64,000 bases of DNA from assembly GCF_029714425.1 (NCBI RefSeq), contig NZ_CP121668.1:1199501-1263500 (forward strand). The letters are read 5' to 3'. This document shows, in pieces, positions 15,566 to 24,464 of the stretch. A program made the translations under genes and the position numbers. The notes beneath the pieces are model-generated. The model made no database searches and was not told where the DNA came from. It was given only the letters and a program-made list of their open reading frames with translations. This stretch comes from Bradyrhizobium sp. CB2312 (GTDB taxonomy: Bacteria; Pseudomonadota; Alphaproteobacteria; Rhizobiales; Xanthobacteraceae). Each line of letters starts with the position of its first letter. The stretch's first letter is position 1.

Positions 15566-18349
15566 TCACAGCGTCTTCAGATACTCGATCAGCTGATAGC
15601 GCTCGTCGTCGTCCTTGAACATGCGGCCGATCACGCCGTCGCGTCGCGGCTCGCCGTCCCTGAGCTCGAACGAATGGCCGCGCACGCTGTTGCCCTGGAT
15701 CGGCTTGCCGTCCGACCCGGTCATCGAGAACTGCGTCTCACCCGTCTTGCAGCGCTCGTCGGCGGTGACGGCGAAGCCGACGGTCACGGGATCGTAGTCG
15801 CGGCGGCCCATACAGAATTTGGTCGGGCGTTCGTTCTGCGGCTTCAGCAGCCAGTACAGCGAAGGCACCGAACCGTTGTGCAAATAGGGCGCCGTCGCCC
15901 AGATGCCGTTCAGCGGGCGCGCGCGATAGCGTGCTCCCCCCGCCGGGTTGAGGCAGTTCTTGCGCGCGAGATTCCACAGCTTCGCCCGCTCGGCGTCCGA
16001 CAGCTTCTCGTCGTCCATCCATTTGCGGGCGACGAGATCGACCACCGTCATCAGGCCGAGCGCATAGACCATCTCGTTGGGCGAGGCGCTCGCGGTCGGG
16101 ACCTCGCATTGCCACCATGTCTGCAGGTCGGCGGTATTGACCTTCAGGAAGCCGGGCACGTCGATGATCCTGTTGCTGAGCACGAGCGTCTGCTCGGGGT
16201 CGGTGTTGATCTCCTTGAGGGGAATCGTGACCGCGTTCAGCACCTTGCTGTCGCCGCTCGGCTCCCAGCGTCCTGACGACCAGAACGCCGGGGTGTCGAT
16301 CGCCGGCAGATGGCATCCAGAACACATCTCGGTGTAGATCTTGCGGCCCTTCTCGGCCTTGTCCCTGTCGATCCTCCAGGCATCGCCGAGGATCTGCGAG
16401 GGCCATTTCGGCGACAGCAGGCCGCCGAATTTCGGACCGGTGGCGGCATCGGCCGACTTGAAGGGATCGGGACCCCTCAGCATGTCCTCGATCCAGCCGA
16501 GCGTGTTGACGTGAACCGAGGACCGCCAAATCCTGTCGCCGGGATAGGCGTCGGACAGGTTGAGCAGCGCCGTCACGCCGAGCGCTTCGCCGGCGTTGCG
16601 GATCAGCGGCTGCTCGATCGAGGCGTCGTATTGCGCGAACTTGAACCACGGCACGGTCCAGATCGGGGGATAGCTCACCGGCGCGTCCTGGGCGTGCAGA
16701 TTCTTCTCGAAGCCCTTGAGCCCACTCAGCGCAAGATCCTGCGAGAAGACCTGGTTGCCGATGCGGTTGAGGGCGTCGAGGCGGCCGAACCCTTCCTCGG
16801 TGTCCTTCTGCTGCCTGCCGTCCCAGGTCTTCTTGCCTTCGATCGTCTCGTTGTACTTCTCCTGCCAGCCGATCAGGAACTTGCCGATCGCGCTGAGCTT
16901 CTGCTTGAGCGCGTCGCGATCCGCCTTGCCGGCGTCGGCGCCGAGCACGCGATCGGCGAAGCGGTCGAAGCGGAACGGGACGTAGAGCGTGTAGGCGATC
17001 GACAGGCCGGTGGCGAGCTCGAGCTTCTTCAAGTCGGTCATGGCCGGGCCGCCGTCGAAGCGGACATCGATGCCCTGGTAATGGATCTGGCCGGTGTGAC
17101 ACGCCGCGCAGGTCAGCCCGATCTTGTCCTCCTCGCGTCGGCCGCTCGCGGGATCGACGACGCCGGTCATCCGTGCAAAGCCGACCGGCAGGCCGTCGAC
17201 GTTCTCGGCTGGCGTCCATCGCGTCGACCAGTCGGACACCTGCGTCGTGTCATAGACATTGGCGTAGCCGAAGCGGCGCAGCGTCGTCGCGTCGGTCTGG
17301 ACCGACTGCGGGCTCGGGATGAAGCCGAAACTTTCGAGATAGGCGCTGTCCTTCATCATGCCCGGCTTCGAGAACAGACGCAGGCGCGGCTGCTCCAGCG
17401 CCACGAACCACTCATAGGGTACCGGGAAGGTCGCAGTGCCCTGGCTCGCATGGTGAAACCAGTGCCGGTCCTTCAGCGACCAGTTTTGCTCGAGCCAGAA
17501 CGCGGCCTTCGTGTCCGGCACTGCGGGGAGGGGCGGCGGCAGGAGCTGCGCGAGGATTCCCTTCTGCGGCAGCATGGCGCGGACCTGGTTGGGGAATTCG
17601 GCCACCGCAACGAGCGCGGCGAGAGCGCCGGCGAGGACGAGCCCCGCGATCCCGAGAGCCCAGCGAAACCTGAGGGCGCAGGATGACAGCAGCGGCTGTG
17701 ACACGATCCGCTGGGTGATCCGCTCGGGGAATTTGCGCTCGTTGAACAGCGTGCGCACCTCGGCCACGCTGAGATAGAGCTCCGTCTTCTTGCCGTCGAC
17801 CTTGCCCTTGCCCATGATCTTCAGCAGCACGGGCCATTCGAACTGCATCAGCACCGGGTAGTACCAGCGCGCAGCGCTGCCGGCGCGCTCGAGATTGTCG
17901 CGCATGAAAGTCTTGATTTCCGCGGCGTTGAGGCCAGGCTCGCTGACGCCGGTGTTCGGATCGGTGTAGATCCGGCCGAAGCTCTGGAGGCGCGCGATCT
18001 CGTCCTCGTTGACCTTGCCGTCGACGCCGAGGATGCGGGAGCCGGCGCCCAGCTTGTCCAGCGGGCCGCCGCGCAGCGCGTCGAGCTGTGGGCCGGTCCA
18101 GATGCTCTTCAGGATGTGACTGAAACCGTTGGCGATCGTCGCGACGCCGCGGACCTGGATGCGGGCCCAGATCTTCTTCAGCCCGGTCTCGCCGCTCGCA
18201 TTCGCGATGGTCTGCGACAGCGTGTTGAGCGGGACGGTCCCGCCGTCGACAAAACCTTCGCCGACGAGGCCGCGCAGGAACGGGCAGGGATTGTCCGGCG
18301 AGACTGGGATCGAGGGGTCGAAGGGCGGCTTCGAAGCGGGGTCGTGCAT
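15566..18349 (-). CDS. Membrane-anchored di-haem cytochrome c, RoxA / c-peroxidase-like
   Basis: 927 residues from the ATG at 18349. Two c-type haem motifs are visible: CAACH at 414-418 and CSGCH at 676-680. NGIWATAPYLHNGSVPSLY near 820 is the signature of the di-haem oxygenase/peroxidase group that includes RoxA. A single membrane helix lies about 222-250 (WALGIAGLVLAGALAALVAV), so the haem part is periplasmic. The 220 residues before the helix would be cytosolic; they begin with NPCPFLRGLVGEGFVDGG and include GVDGKVNEDEI, a calcium-loop-like piece. There is no cleavable signal. The exact reaction is unknown. It stands alone between kdsD and the cyclase gene, with no c-type maturation genes nearby. 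Confidence 0.82.
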   Translation of the reverse strand: MHDPASKPPFDPSIPVSPDNPCPFLRGLVGEGFVDGGTVPLNTLSQTIANASGETGLKKIWARIQVRGVATIANGFSHILKSIWTGPQLDALRGGPLDKLGAGSRILGVDGKVNEDEIARLQSFGRIYTDPNTGVSEPGLNAAEIKTFMRDNLERAGSAARWYYPVLMQFEWPVLLKIMGKGKVDGKKTELYLSVAEVRTLFNERKFPERITQRIVSQPLLSSCALRFRWALGIAGLVLAGALAALVAVAEFPNQVRAMLPQKGILAQLLPPPLPAVPDTKAAFWLEQNWSLKDRHWFHHASQGTATFPVPYEWFVALEQPRLRLFSKPGMMKDSAYLESFGFIPSPQSVQTDATTLRRFGYANVYDTTQVSDWSTRWTPAENVDGLPVGFARMTGVVDPASGRREEDKIGLTCAACHTGQIHYQGIDVRFDGGPAMTDLKKLELATGLSIAYTLYVPFRFDRFADRVLGADAGKADRDALKQKLSAIGKFLIGWQEKYNETIEGKKTWDGRQQKDTEEGFGRLDALNRIGNQVFSQDLALSGLKGFEKNLHAQDAPVSYPPIWTVPWFKFAQYDASIEQPLIRNAGEALGVTALLNLSDAYPGDRIWRSSVHVNTLGWIEDMLRGPDPFKSADAATGPKFGGLLSPKWPSQILGDAWRIDRDKAEKGRKIYTEMCSGCHLPAIDTPAFWSSGRWEPSGDSKVLNAVTIPLKEINTDPEQTLVLSNRIIDVPGFLKVNTADLQTWWQCEVPTASASPNEMVYALGLMTVVDLVARKWMDDEKLSDAERAKLWNLARKNCLNPAGGARYRARPLNGIWATAPYLHNGSVPSLYWLLKPQNERPTKFCMGRRDYDPVTVGFAVTADERCKTGETQFSMTGSDGKPIQGNSVRGHSFELRDGEPRRDGVIGRMFKDDDERYQLIEYLKTL

Positions 18350-18545
18350 GGCCCAAATCCTGAAAACAGCGAATCGTGAAATGACGCGCGCCGATAGAGC
18401 GCGAAAAGTCCTAACAAACCGGCAGCACACTATACTACTTCAGCGTGTGGCGAAGTGTGTCCGAATTCACTGTCGTGTCAACACGGCCCAGGCGCGTGGT
18501 CGGGGAAAACCCTGAGGGGATCGCAAGCGGCCGCCGCCTGCCTTT

Positions 18546-20342
18546 TCAGGACTCGGCGGCGCGTTTGACGTCGCTCTGGACCAGGGTCAGCTTGCCCAGC
18601 GGCACGCCCGCATTCAGGAGTCCCTCGCGGTAATGGGCGAGGTCCTCGGGCCGCTTCCAGTGGAAATTGCGCAGGTGACGGTCGACATTCAGGGTCGGGT
18701 AATTGGCCATCAGCACGGCTGTGGCCTCCGCGGCCTCATCGTCCCGGCGCAACTGTGCCAGCGCCGCGGCGCGGATCGCCAGCGCCTGCATGTGGTTCGG
18801 GTTTATGTAGAGCTGCTCGCGGGCCCATGACAGCGTCGCGTCGTATTGTCTCAACAGATAATGGCTGAAGGCGTTCAGCGCGGCCCATTGATAGCGCGGG
18901 TCACTATTGTCGCGTTGGGCGGCCATCGAGAACAGCTCGATCGCCTCGCGGTGCTCGCCGATGACGAAATGGCAGATGCCGAGCACGCCGCGCGCGCCCA
19001 TGTCGTAGGGATTGAGTGCGACCGCGCGTTTGGCCGCGTCCATCGCGGCCTCGTAATGGGCTTCCATCGCATGCGCCCAGGACAGGATCGAGAACGCAAA
19101 GGAGGAACGCGGGTCGAGCCGGACGCTGGTCTCGGCGAGGTTCATCGCCTCGGCCCACATCTCGCGCGTGCCCTTGACCCAGCCGAACTGGATGCTCTGG
19201 ATCTGGATCGTGGCGAGATAGGCGTGCGCGATCGACAGTTTGGGATCGAGCCTGATGGCCTCCCGGAACAGGTCGACGGCGGTGGCGAGGTCCTCCTTGG
19301 TCTGCCGGTAGTAATGCGACAGCCCCTTGAGGAAGCGGTCCCAGGCGGTCACGTCGGTGGAGGGCCGCGCCGGCGCCGAGGCTTCCGCGCGGACGATCTC
19401 GGTGGCGATGGCGGCGGACAGGTTGGTGGTGATCTCGTCCTGCATCGCGAAGAGGTCGCCGATGTCGCGGTCGTAGCGGCCGGTCCAGAGCTGCTCGCCG
19501 GTCTCCGGCGCGATCAGCTCGGCGGTGACGCGGATTTTTGCGCCGGCGCGCCGTACCGAGCCCTGGATCAGATAGGTGGCGTCGATCTCGCGCGCGATCA
19601 GGCGGGTCGAGACATTCTTGCCCTTGAAGGCGAAGGTCGAATTGCGGCTCAGCACGCGATAGAACGATTGCAGCGCCAGCGCGTGGATCAGGTCCTCGGT
19701 CAGGCCGTCGGAGAAATATTCGTCCTGGGCGTCGCTGAGATTGGCGAAGGGCAGCACGCCGACGATCGCGGTGCGGTACTGCTGCGACAGGACGGACGCC
19801 TCCCGCACCTCGGGGACGAGCGCCGGTGCGTTCTCGGGCGTCCAGGTGAAGACCCCGACCGAGTCCTTGATGTTCTTGAAGCGATGGTTGCCGGCATCGG
19901 TCAGCGGCACCTGGAGATGCTTGCTCGCCTCTCTGTAGGCCTTGGCCGAGATCGCGAAGCCGCCGGGGCTCGCCACCGCTTCGAGGCGAACGGCGATGTT
20001 GACGTCGTCGCCGAAGACCTCGTCCTCGTCGGCGATGACGTCACCCATGTGGATGCCGAGCCGGAATTGCATGGCGCGGTCGGCCGGCAGATGGTGGTTG
20101 CGCTCCGCCATCAGCGTCTGCATCGCGATCGCGGCCTCAGTGGCGCCGACGATCGAGGCGAATTCCAGCAGGAAGCCGTCGCCAGTGTTTTTGACGACGC
20201 GGCCGCCGTGATTGAGGATAATGGGATGAATCGCGCTGCGATGGGCCTTGAAGGCGGCGTGGGTGCCGGCCTCGTCGCTGCCCATCATGCGCGAATAGCC
20301 GGCGACATCGGCGCAGACGATGGCGGCCAGACGTCTTTCCAT
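18546..20342 (-). CDS. Class III adenylate/guanylate cyclase with TolB-like and TPR domains
   Basis: 598 residues from the ATG at 20342 (GGAG 10 bases before; an upstream in-frame ATG at 20405 is possible). The cyclase domain, residues 1-170, has metal ligand Asp12 in VCADVAGYSR, KNTGDGFLLEF for the second metal, and DDVNIAVRLEAVA carrying the catalytic Asn and Arg. Residues about 195-320 are TolB/FlgO-like (VLPFANLSDAQDEYFSDGLT, then ATYLIQGSVRRAGAKIRVTA). The rest is a TPR array to the end. This layout is a large rhizobial family whose partners are mostly unknown. There is no membrane segment, so it is likely cytosolic. It is a single gene. Confidence 0.9.
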   Translation of the reverse strand: MERRLAAIVCADVAGYSRMMGSDEAGTHAAFKAHRSAIHPIILNHGGRVVKNTGDGFLLEFASIVGATEAAIAMQTLMAERNHHLPADRAMQFRLGIHMGDVIADEDEVFGDDVNIAVRLEAVASPGGFAISAKAYREASKHLQVPLTDAGNHRFKNIKDSVGVFTWTPENAPALVPEVREASVLSQQYRTAIVGVLPFANLSDAQDEYFSDGLTEDLIHALALQSFYRVLSRNSTFAFKGKNVSTRLIAREIDATYLIQGSVRRAGAKIRVTAELIAPETGEQLWTGRYDRDIGDLFAMQDEITTNLSAAIATEIVRAEASAPARPSTDVTAWDRFLKGLSHYYRQTKEDLATAVDLFREAIRLDPKLSIAHAYLATIQIQSIQFGWVKGTREMWAEAMNLAETSVRLDPRSSFAFSILSWAHAMEAHYEAAMDAAKRAVALNPYDMGARGVLGICHFVIGEHREAIELFSMAAQRDNSDPRYQWAALNAFSHYLLRQYDATLSWAREQLYINPNHMQALAIRAAALAQLRRDDEAAEATAVLMANYPTLNVDRHLRNFHWKRPEDLAHYREGLLNAGVPLGKLTLVQSDVKRAAES

Positions 20343-20561
20343 ATCCCCGGAGCTCCAAGGGATCGAGGACCGGCCACGGCGTGGCAGTCGCCTCGAATCC
20401 CGCATTTCAAGAACCCTGCCTTTATAGAACAGATGCGGCCGAGCGAAAGTATGATCCGCATTGCAAATTCGAGGTAAATTTGACGCATGCCGGCGGTGGA
20501 CGCCGGCGGGCGAACCGATTAAGCCCACCTTTTGTGGCAGGCGGTCGGGCGGGCACCTCAC

Positions 20562-21194
20562 ATGCTGGGCATTCACGAGATCTGGCTCTTCATCCTGTCG
20601 GGCATATTGCTCAACATCACGCCGGGGCCGGATACCGTCTATGTGATCGGCCGCAGCATGCAGATGGGCTGGCGGGGCGGCGCCGCGGCCGCGCTCGGCA
20701 TCAGCTGCGGCTGCTTTTTCCACGTCGCAGGCGCCGCGATCGGCCTTTCGGCCTTGCTGATGGCCTCGTCCACCGCGTTTTCGATCCTGAAGCTGGTCGG
20801 CGCTGCCTATCTCATCGTCACCGGGCTTCAGATGCTGTGGTCGCGTCCGGCGCTGGCGCCGGCCATCGACGAGCCGGCGCGGAGCTCGCTGCGACTTGTG
20901 TTCCTCCAGGGCGTCTTCACCAATGCGCTCAATCCCAAGGTCGCGCTGTTCTTCCTGGCCTTCCTGCCGCAATTCGTCGCAGCCGATTCCGCTCACAAGC
21001 CGCTCGCCTTCCTGACGCTCGGCCTGATCTTCATCTCCACGGGAACGCTGTGGTGCCTGGTGCTGGCGGCGTTCGCGGCCAAGGCCGCGCACCGCTTGCG
21101 GAGCTCCGAAGGCGCGATCGCCTGGGTCAACCGCGCGCTCGGCGGCCTCTTCATCTATCTCGGCATCCGCGTCGCCATGCTGGAGACGCGGTAG
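20562..21194 (+). CDS. LysE family amino-acid exporter
   Basis: 210 residues from the ATG at 20562, with the usual LysE/RhtB size and six hydrophobic segments. The N-terminal signature is ILLNITPGPDTVYVIGRSM (about 14-32). The second conserved piece, GVFTNALNPKVALFFLAFLP, lies near 125-145. Members pump amino acids or homoserine lactones out through the inner membrane. No regulator is adjacent, so the substrate cannot be inferred. The start codon at 20532 used by a longer reading has no extra conserved sequence. Confidence 0.93.
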   Translation: MLGIHEIWLFILSGILLNITPGPDTVYVIGRSMQMGWRGGAAAALGISCGCFFHVAGAAIGLSALLMASSTAFSILKLVGAAYLIVTGLQMLWSRPALAPAIDEPARSSLRLVFLQGVFTNALNPKVALFFLAFLPQFVAADSAHKPLAFLTLGLIFISTGTLWCLVLAAFAAKAAHRLRSSEGAIAWVNRALGGLFIYLGIRVAMLETR

Positions 21195-21219
21195 CTCATC
21201 CGAACGGATGACACGCAAC

Positions 21220-21316
21220 TGCGGAGGGTAGGCAAAGGCGCAAAGCGCCGTGCCCACGCTTTGGCGATCCGGACGGTCAGGAATGGTGGGCACGCTCCGC
21301 TTTGCCCACCCTACGA
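21220..21316. repeat. GTGGGCAAAG-type inverted repeat
   Basis: GGGTAGGCAAAGGCGCAAAG with GCCGTGCCCAC on the left is mirrored by GTGGGCACGCTCCGCTTTGC and CCACCCTAC on the right. It is a separate repeat family from the CCGGAAT elements and lies directly before the second nested palindrome. Confidence 0.7.
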
Positions 21317-21333
21317 TCTGCTTCTGTCCTAAA

Positions 21334-21378
21334 GCATGATCCGGAAAAGTGCGCAGCGGTTTTCCGAAAAGATCATGC
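21334..21378. repeat. Nested palindrome, GGAAAA/TTTTCC core (copy 2)
   Basis: Outer arms GCATGATC (21334-21341) and GATCATGC (21371-21378); inner GGAAAA / TTTTCC. It has the same organisation as 264-312 and 22261-22308 but different outer-arm bases that still pair. Confidence 0.82.
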
Positions 21379-21429
21379 GCAAACAACAAGCTTAAGCGCG
21401 ATGACGATTCATCCTGATCTCATCGCGCT

Positions 21430-22182
21430 TTAGACGAACTCTTTCGCGAGCGCGCTGCCGGCGAGATACAGCCCCAGCAAAATCATCGCGATCAAAAACC
21501 AGCGGCGGAACGCTTCGGCCGGCATCCGCGCCCGCACCGACTGGCCGATGAACATGCCGGCAAAGGCCATCGCCATCGCGACGGCGCCCGGCGCGGCATT
21601 GGCCGGCGTCAGCAATCCGCCAGCGGTGAGATTGAAGGCGAGCGCCAATGTCGCGGTGGTGAAGAACACGCCGAGCGCCTGCACCAGCTCGTCCTTCTCC
21701 ATGCCAATCGCCTGCATGAACGGCATCGAGGGGATCACCTGCACGCCCGTCGAGGCCGAGATCACGCCGGTGATCACGCCGACCACGCCGCCGACCCATT
21801 TCTCGTTCTGCGGCGCGACGCGGAACTTGAATTTGCTGAGACCGATGATCGCGTAGATCACCAGGAGAACGCCAAGCACCACGGTGCCGTAGCGCGCATG
21901 GGGGCCGGTGAGCGCGCCGGCATTGAGCCAGCAGCCGATCACGGTGCCGATCATCAGCGGCCATAGCCGCTTCAGGATGTCGCGCAAATGGGGGCCGACA
22001 AAGGTCTGCCAGATGTTGGTGACGATGGCGGGCACGATCACGATGGCGATCGCGCGGCTGGGTGCCATGCTCACCGCGAGCAGACCCATGGACACGGTCG
22101 GCAGGCCGAGCCCGACCACGCCCTTGACGAATCCGGCGATCAGGAACACGGCGGCGATGACAATGAGAAGCGGGTCGATCAT
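21430..22182 (-). CDS. TSUP family permease (TauE/SafE sulfite exporter-like)
   Basis: 250 residues from the ATG at 22182. About eight hydrophobic segments fill the protein. The repeated family motif appears as FVKGVVGLGLPTVSMGLLAV in the first half and GVITGVISASTGVQVIPSMP in the second half, the two pseudo-repeats expected of TauE/SafE. It transports small sulfur- or carboxyl-containing anions across the inner membrane; the substrate is not evident. It is divergent from a LysR gene 150 bp away, with an inverted repeat between them that fits a LysR site, so it is probably the target of that regulator. Confidence 0.92.
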   Translation of the reverse strand: MIDPLLIVIAAVFLIAGFVKGVVGLGLPTVSMGLLAVSMAPSRAIAIVIVPAIVTNIWQTFVGPHLRDILKRLWPLMIGTVIGCWLNAGALTGPHARYGTVVLGVLLVIYAIIGLSKFKFRVAPQNEKWVGGVVGVITGVISASTGVQVIPSMPFMQAIGMEKDELVQALGVFFTTATLALAFNLTAGGLLTPANAAPGAVAMAMAFAGMFIGQSVRARMPAEAFRRWFLIAMILLGLYLAGSALAKEFV

Positions 22183-22236
22183 GCCGCCCACATTGACCGA
22201 AGCCGCATCCCGGCACAATCTGGAGGATACGGAGAT

Positions 22237-22259
22237 AGCCTTCGCCAGCTACGAAGGCT
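22237..22259. promoter_or_regulatory. LysR-type operator candidate (AGCCTTCG-N7-CGAAGGCT)
   Basis: Perfect inverted repeat with 8-bp arms; its centre gives T-N11-A, the LysR box. It lies between the TSUP permease gene (start 22182) and the divergent LysR gene (start 22333), 55 and 74 bases from their starts. Confidence 0.65.
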
Positions 22260-22260
22260 G

Positions 22261-22308
22261 GAGCACGATCCGGAAAAATGTGGAGCGGTTTTCCGAAAGA
22301 TCGTGCTC
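22261..22308. repeat. Nested palindrome, GGAAAA/TTTTCC core (copy 3)
   Basis: Outer arms GAGCACGATC and GATCGTGCTC pair over 10 bp; the inner pair GGAAAA / TTTTCC is conserved. It sits in the LysR promoter region, 25 bases before the LysR start codon and one base after the operator candidate. Confidence 0.82.
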
Positions 22309-22332
22309 AATCAACAAGGTTGGAGACCTGCC

Positions 22333-23223
22333 ATGCGTTTTGATCTCGTCGATCTCCAGCTCTTCATCGCTGTCGCCGACCAGCGCAGCATCACCCGCGG
22401 GGCCGAGCGGTCACATCTCGCCTTGGCTTCCGCCAGCGCGCGCATCAAGGGGCTCGAGGACGCGCTCGGGGTGGCGCTGCTCAAGCGCGGGCGTCGCGGC
22501 GTCGAATTGACCGCGGCCGGCGAAAGCCTGCTCGATCATGCACGGCTCGTCATCCACCAGATCGATGCCATGCGCGGCGATCTCGCCGGCTTTGCCAGCG
22601 GCGTGCGCGCCAGCGTTCATTTCCTGGTCAATACCTCGGGGCTGTCGGAGCATCTTCCGAAGGCGCTGGCCGGATTCCTGCACGAGCATCGCGATGTCGC
22701 CGTCGACATCGAGGAGCGCGAAAGCACCGACATCGCGGCCGCGATCACCGCGGGCGCCGCCGATCTCGGCTTCGCCGCCGAGCACGCGCTGCCCGATCAT
22801 ATCGAGCGCTTCGTCTTCAGCGAGGATCATTTGACGCTGGTGACGTCGCGGCGCGGCCCGTTCGCGGGCCGCCGCCAGATCGATTTCCAGGAGGCGGGCG
22901 CTTGCGATTTCGTCGGGCTCACGAGCGCGACCGCGCTCCAGATGCACATTTCGAAGCACGCCGCCCGGCTCGGCATGCGCCCGCATTATCGCGCGCGCAT
23001 GCGCGATTTCGACGCGATCTGCCAGATGGTCGCCGCCGACGTCGGCGTTGCCCTGGTGCCGATCTCCGCCGCCCGCCGCTGCGCCAAGCTGATGCCGCTC
23101 GCCATGGTCCGCCTGCGCGATGCCTGGGCCAACCGCAAGCTCGTGATCTGCGCGCGCAGCTTCAAGACGCTGCCGCGCCCGGCCAAGATGCTGGTGGAGC
23201 ATTTGCGGGCGGAGGCGGTGTGA
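22333..23223 (+). CDS. LysR family transcriptional regulator
   Basis: 296 residues. The N-terminal winged helix has DLQLFIAVADQRSITRGAER, SASARIKGLEDALGVALLKR and the GRRGVELTAAGESLLDHARL wing. The effector domain from about 90 on is the type 2 periplasmic-binding fold, with DLGFAAEHALPDHIERFVF and VAADVGVALVPISAARR. It probably controls the divergent TSUP permease through the inverted repeat at 22237-22259 and represses itself, as is usual for LysR pairs. The effector is unknown. Confidence 0.93.
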   Translation: MRFDLVDLQLFIAVADQRSITRGAERSHLALASASARIKGLEDALGVALLKRGRRGVELTAAGESLLDHARLVIHQIDAMRGDLAGFASGVRASVHFLVNTSGLSEHLPKALAGFLHEHRDVAVDIEERESTDIAAAITAGAADLGFAAEHALPDHIERFVFSEDHLTLVTSRRGPFAGRRQIDFQEAGACDFVGLTSATALQMHISKHAARLGMRPHYRARMRDFDAICQMVAADVGVALVPISAARRCAKLMPLAMVRLRDAWANRKLVICARSFKTLPRPAKMLVEHLRAEAV

Positions 23224-23279
23224 GGGGGCTGTTGCCGCGAACTGGCGTGAGCCCGCGTCATAGCCGCGAACTCAACTGC

Positions 23280-23430
23280 GCTCCCTCCCCCCTTGCGGGG
23301 GAGGGCGGGGGAGAGGAATGGCCCGGCAAAAGGTGTGACTGTCGTGAAGAAGTTTCTTTGCGCGATCGATGGAGTCCCCGTGTGAACCCCTCTCCCTAGC
23401 CCTCCCCCGCAAGGGGGGAGGGAACGCACC
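23280..23430. repeat. Long modular repeat (order A then B)
   Basis: Module A (from 23280, CTCCCTCCCCCCTTGCGGGG, ending in CCCGGCAAAAGGTG) is followed by module B (from about 23373, GAGTCCCCGTGTGAACCCCT, ending in GGGAACGCACC). The same two modules occur at 33751-33950 and 35398-35608, but in the order B then A. The element separates two convergent genes. Confidence 0.85.
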
Positions 23431-23464
23431 TGTTGTGTTGTGAGGTCGTTCGCCTATCGCTTCG

Positions 23465-24442
23465 CTACTTCGCCGTCTCCACCCCGGCGTCCTTGATCAC
23501 CTGCGCCCACTTCCTGGTCTCATCGGCGATGAACTGCCGGAAATGCTCCGGCTCATCGCCGACAAGCGTCGCGCCTTGGGCCGCGAGCTTCTCCTTCACC
23601 GCGGGATCCGCCATCGCCTTGGTCGCGAGGCCATGCAGCGCGGTGACGATCTCCTTCGGCGTGCCCTTGGGCGCCACCATGCCGTACCAGTTCTCGATGC
23701 GCAGATCGGGAAAGCCCGCTTCCTTCGTGGTCGGCACGTCGGGCGCGGTTGGGGCGCGCTCGACTGATCCGACGGCAATCGGCTTCAACGCGCCGGCCTT
23801 GACCTGCGGCAGCAAGACGGGGAGATCGAGGAACGTCATCTGCACCTGCTGGCCCAGGAGATCGTTCACCGCAGGAGCTGCGCCGCGATAGGGCACGTGC
23901 ACGATGTCGATCTTGGCCGTCAGCTTGAACAATTCACCGGCGAGATGCGGCAGGCTGCCGGGGCCGGAGGAGGCGAAGTTGAGCTTTCCTGGCTGCGCCT
24001 TGGCGAGCGCGATCAGCTCGCCGATGTCCTTTGCGGGCACGTTGGTGGCGACCACCAGCATCTCCGGCACGGTCGCAACCAGCGTGACCGGCGTGAGGTC
24101 GACCTGCGTGTCGTAGGCGACGCGCTCCATGCTCGGGCTGATCGCGAGCGCGCCGGCCGAGGAGATCGCGATGGTGTAGCCGTCGGGCGCGGCCTTGGAC
24201 ACCGCATCGGTGCCGAGCACGCCGCCCTGGCCGCCGCGATTGTCGATCAGCACCGGCTGGCCCGACAGTTCCGACATGCGCTGGCCGATCACGCGGGCGA
24301 TGATGTCGTTGGGCCCGCCGGCCGGGAACGGCACGATCAGCTTGATCGGTTTTGCGGGAAAATTCTGCGCCGATGCCAATGACGGCAGCAGCAGGAACAA
24401 TCCCAAAACCAATTCAACGAGCAGCCTGCGTGAGATGGTCAT
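23465..24442 (-). CDS. Bug-type (TctC) tripartite tricarboxylate transporter binding protein
   Basis: 325 residues from the ATG at 24442. A signal peptide (RRLLVELVLGLFLLLPSLAS, cleavage after AQN) sends it to the periplasm. The mature protein starts with the family's FPAKPIKLIVPFPAGGPNDI and continues with NRGGQGGVLGTDAVSKAAPD, LNFASSGPGSLPHLAGELF and HVPYRGAAPAVNDLL, all diagnostic of Bug proteins. These capture carboxylates or other small organic acids. No TctA/TctB membrane genes adjoin, so it is an orphan receptor, a common situation in this group. The ligand is unknown. hisN follows upstream on the same strand, 22 bp away. Confidence 0.93.
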   Translation of the reverse strand: MTISRRLLVELVLGLFLLLPSLASAQNFPAKPIKLIVPFPAGGPNDIIARVIGQRMSELSGQPVLIDNRGGQGGVLGTDAVSKAAPDGYTIAISSAGALAISPSMERVAYDTQVDLTPVTLVATVPEMLVVATNVPAKDIGELIALAKAQPGKLNFASSGPGSLPHLAGELFKLTAKIDIVHVPYRGAAPAVNDLLGQQVQMTFLDLPVLLPQVKAGALKPIAVGSVERAPTAPDVPTTKEAGFPDLRIENWYGMVAPKGTPKEIVTALHGLATKAMADPAVKEKLAAQGATLVGDEPEHFRQFIADETRKWAQVIKDAGVETAK

Positions 24443-24464
24443 GCAAGCCTCCCGCTCGCGTTTG

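Noticed and set aside
18846..20477. Long forward frame opposite the cyclase gene
   Set aside because: The opposite strand carries a complete cyclase with all catalytic residues; the forward frame has no motif.
18546..21389. Long upstream extension of the cyclase frame to 21389
   Set aside because: The extension overlaps the LysE gene on the other strand and has no conserved sequence; the cyclase start MERRLAAIV at 20342 fits the family.
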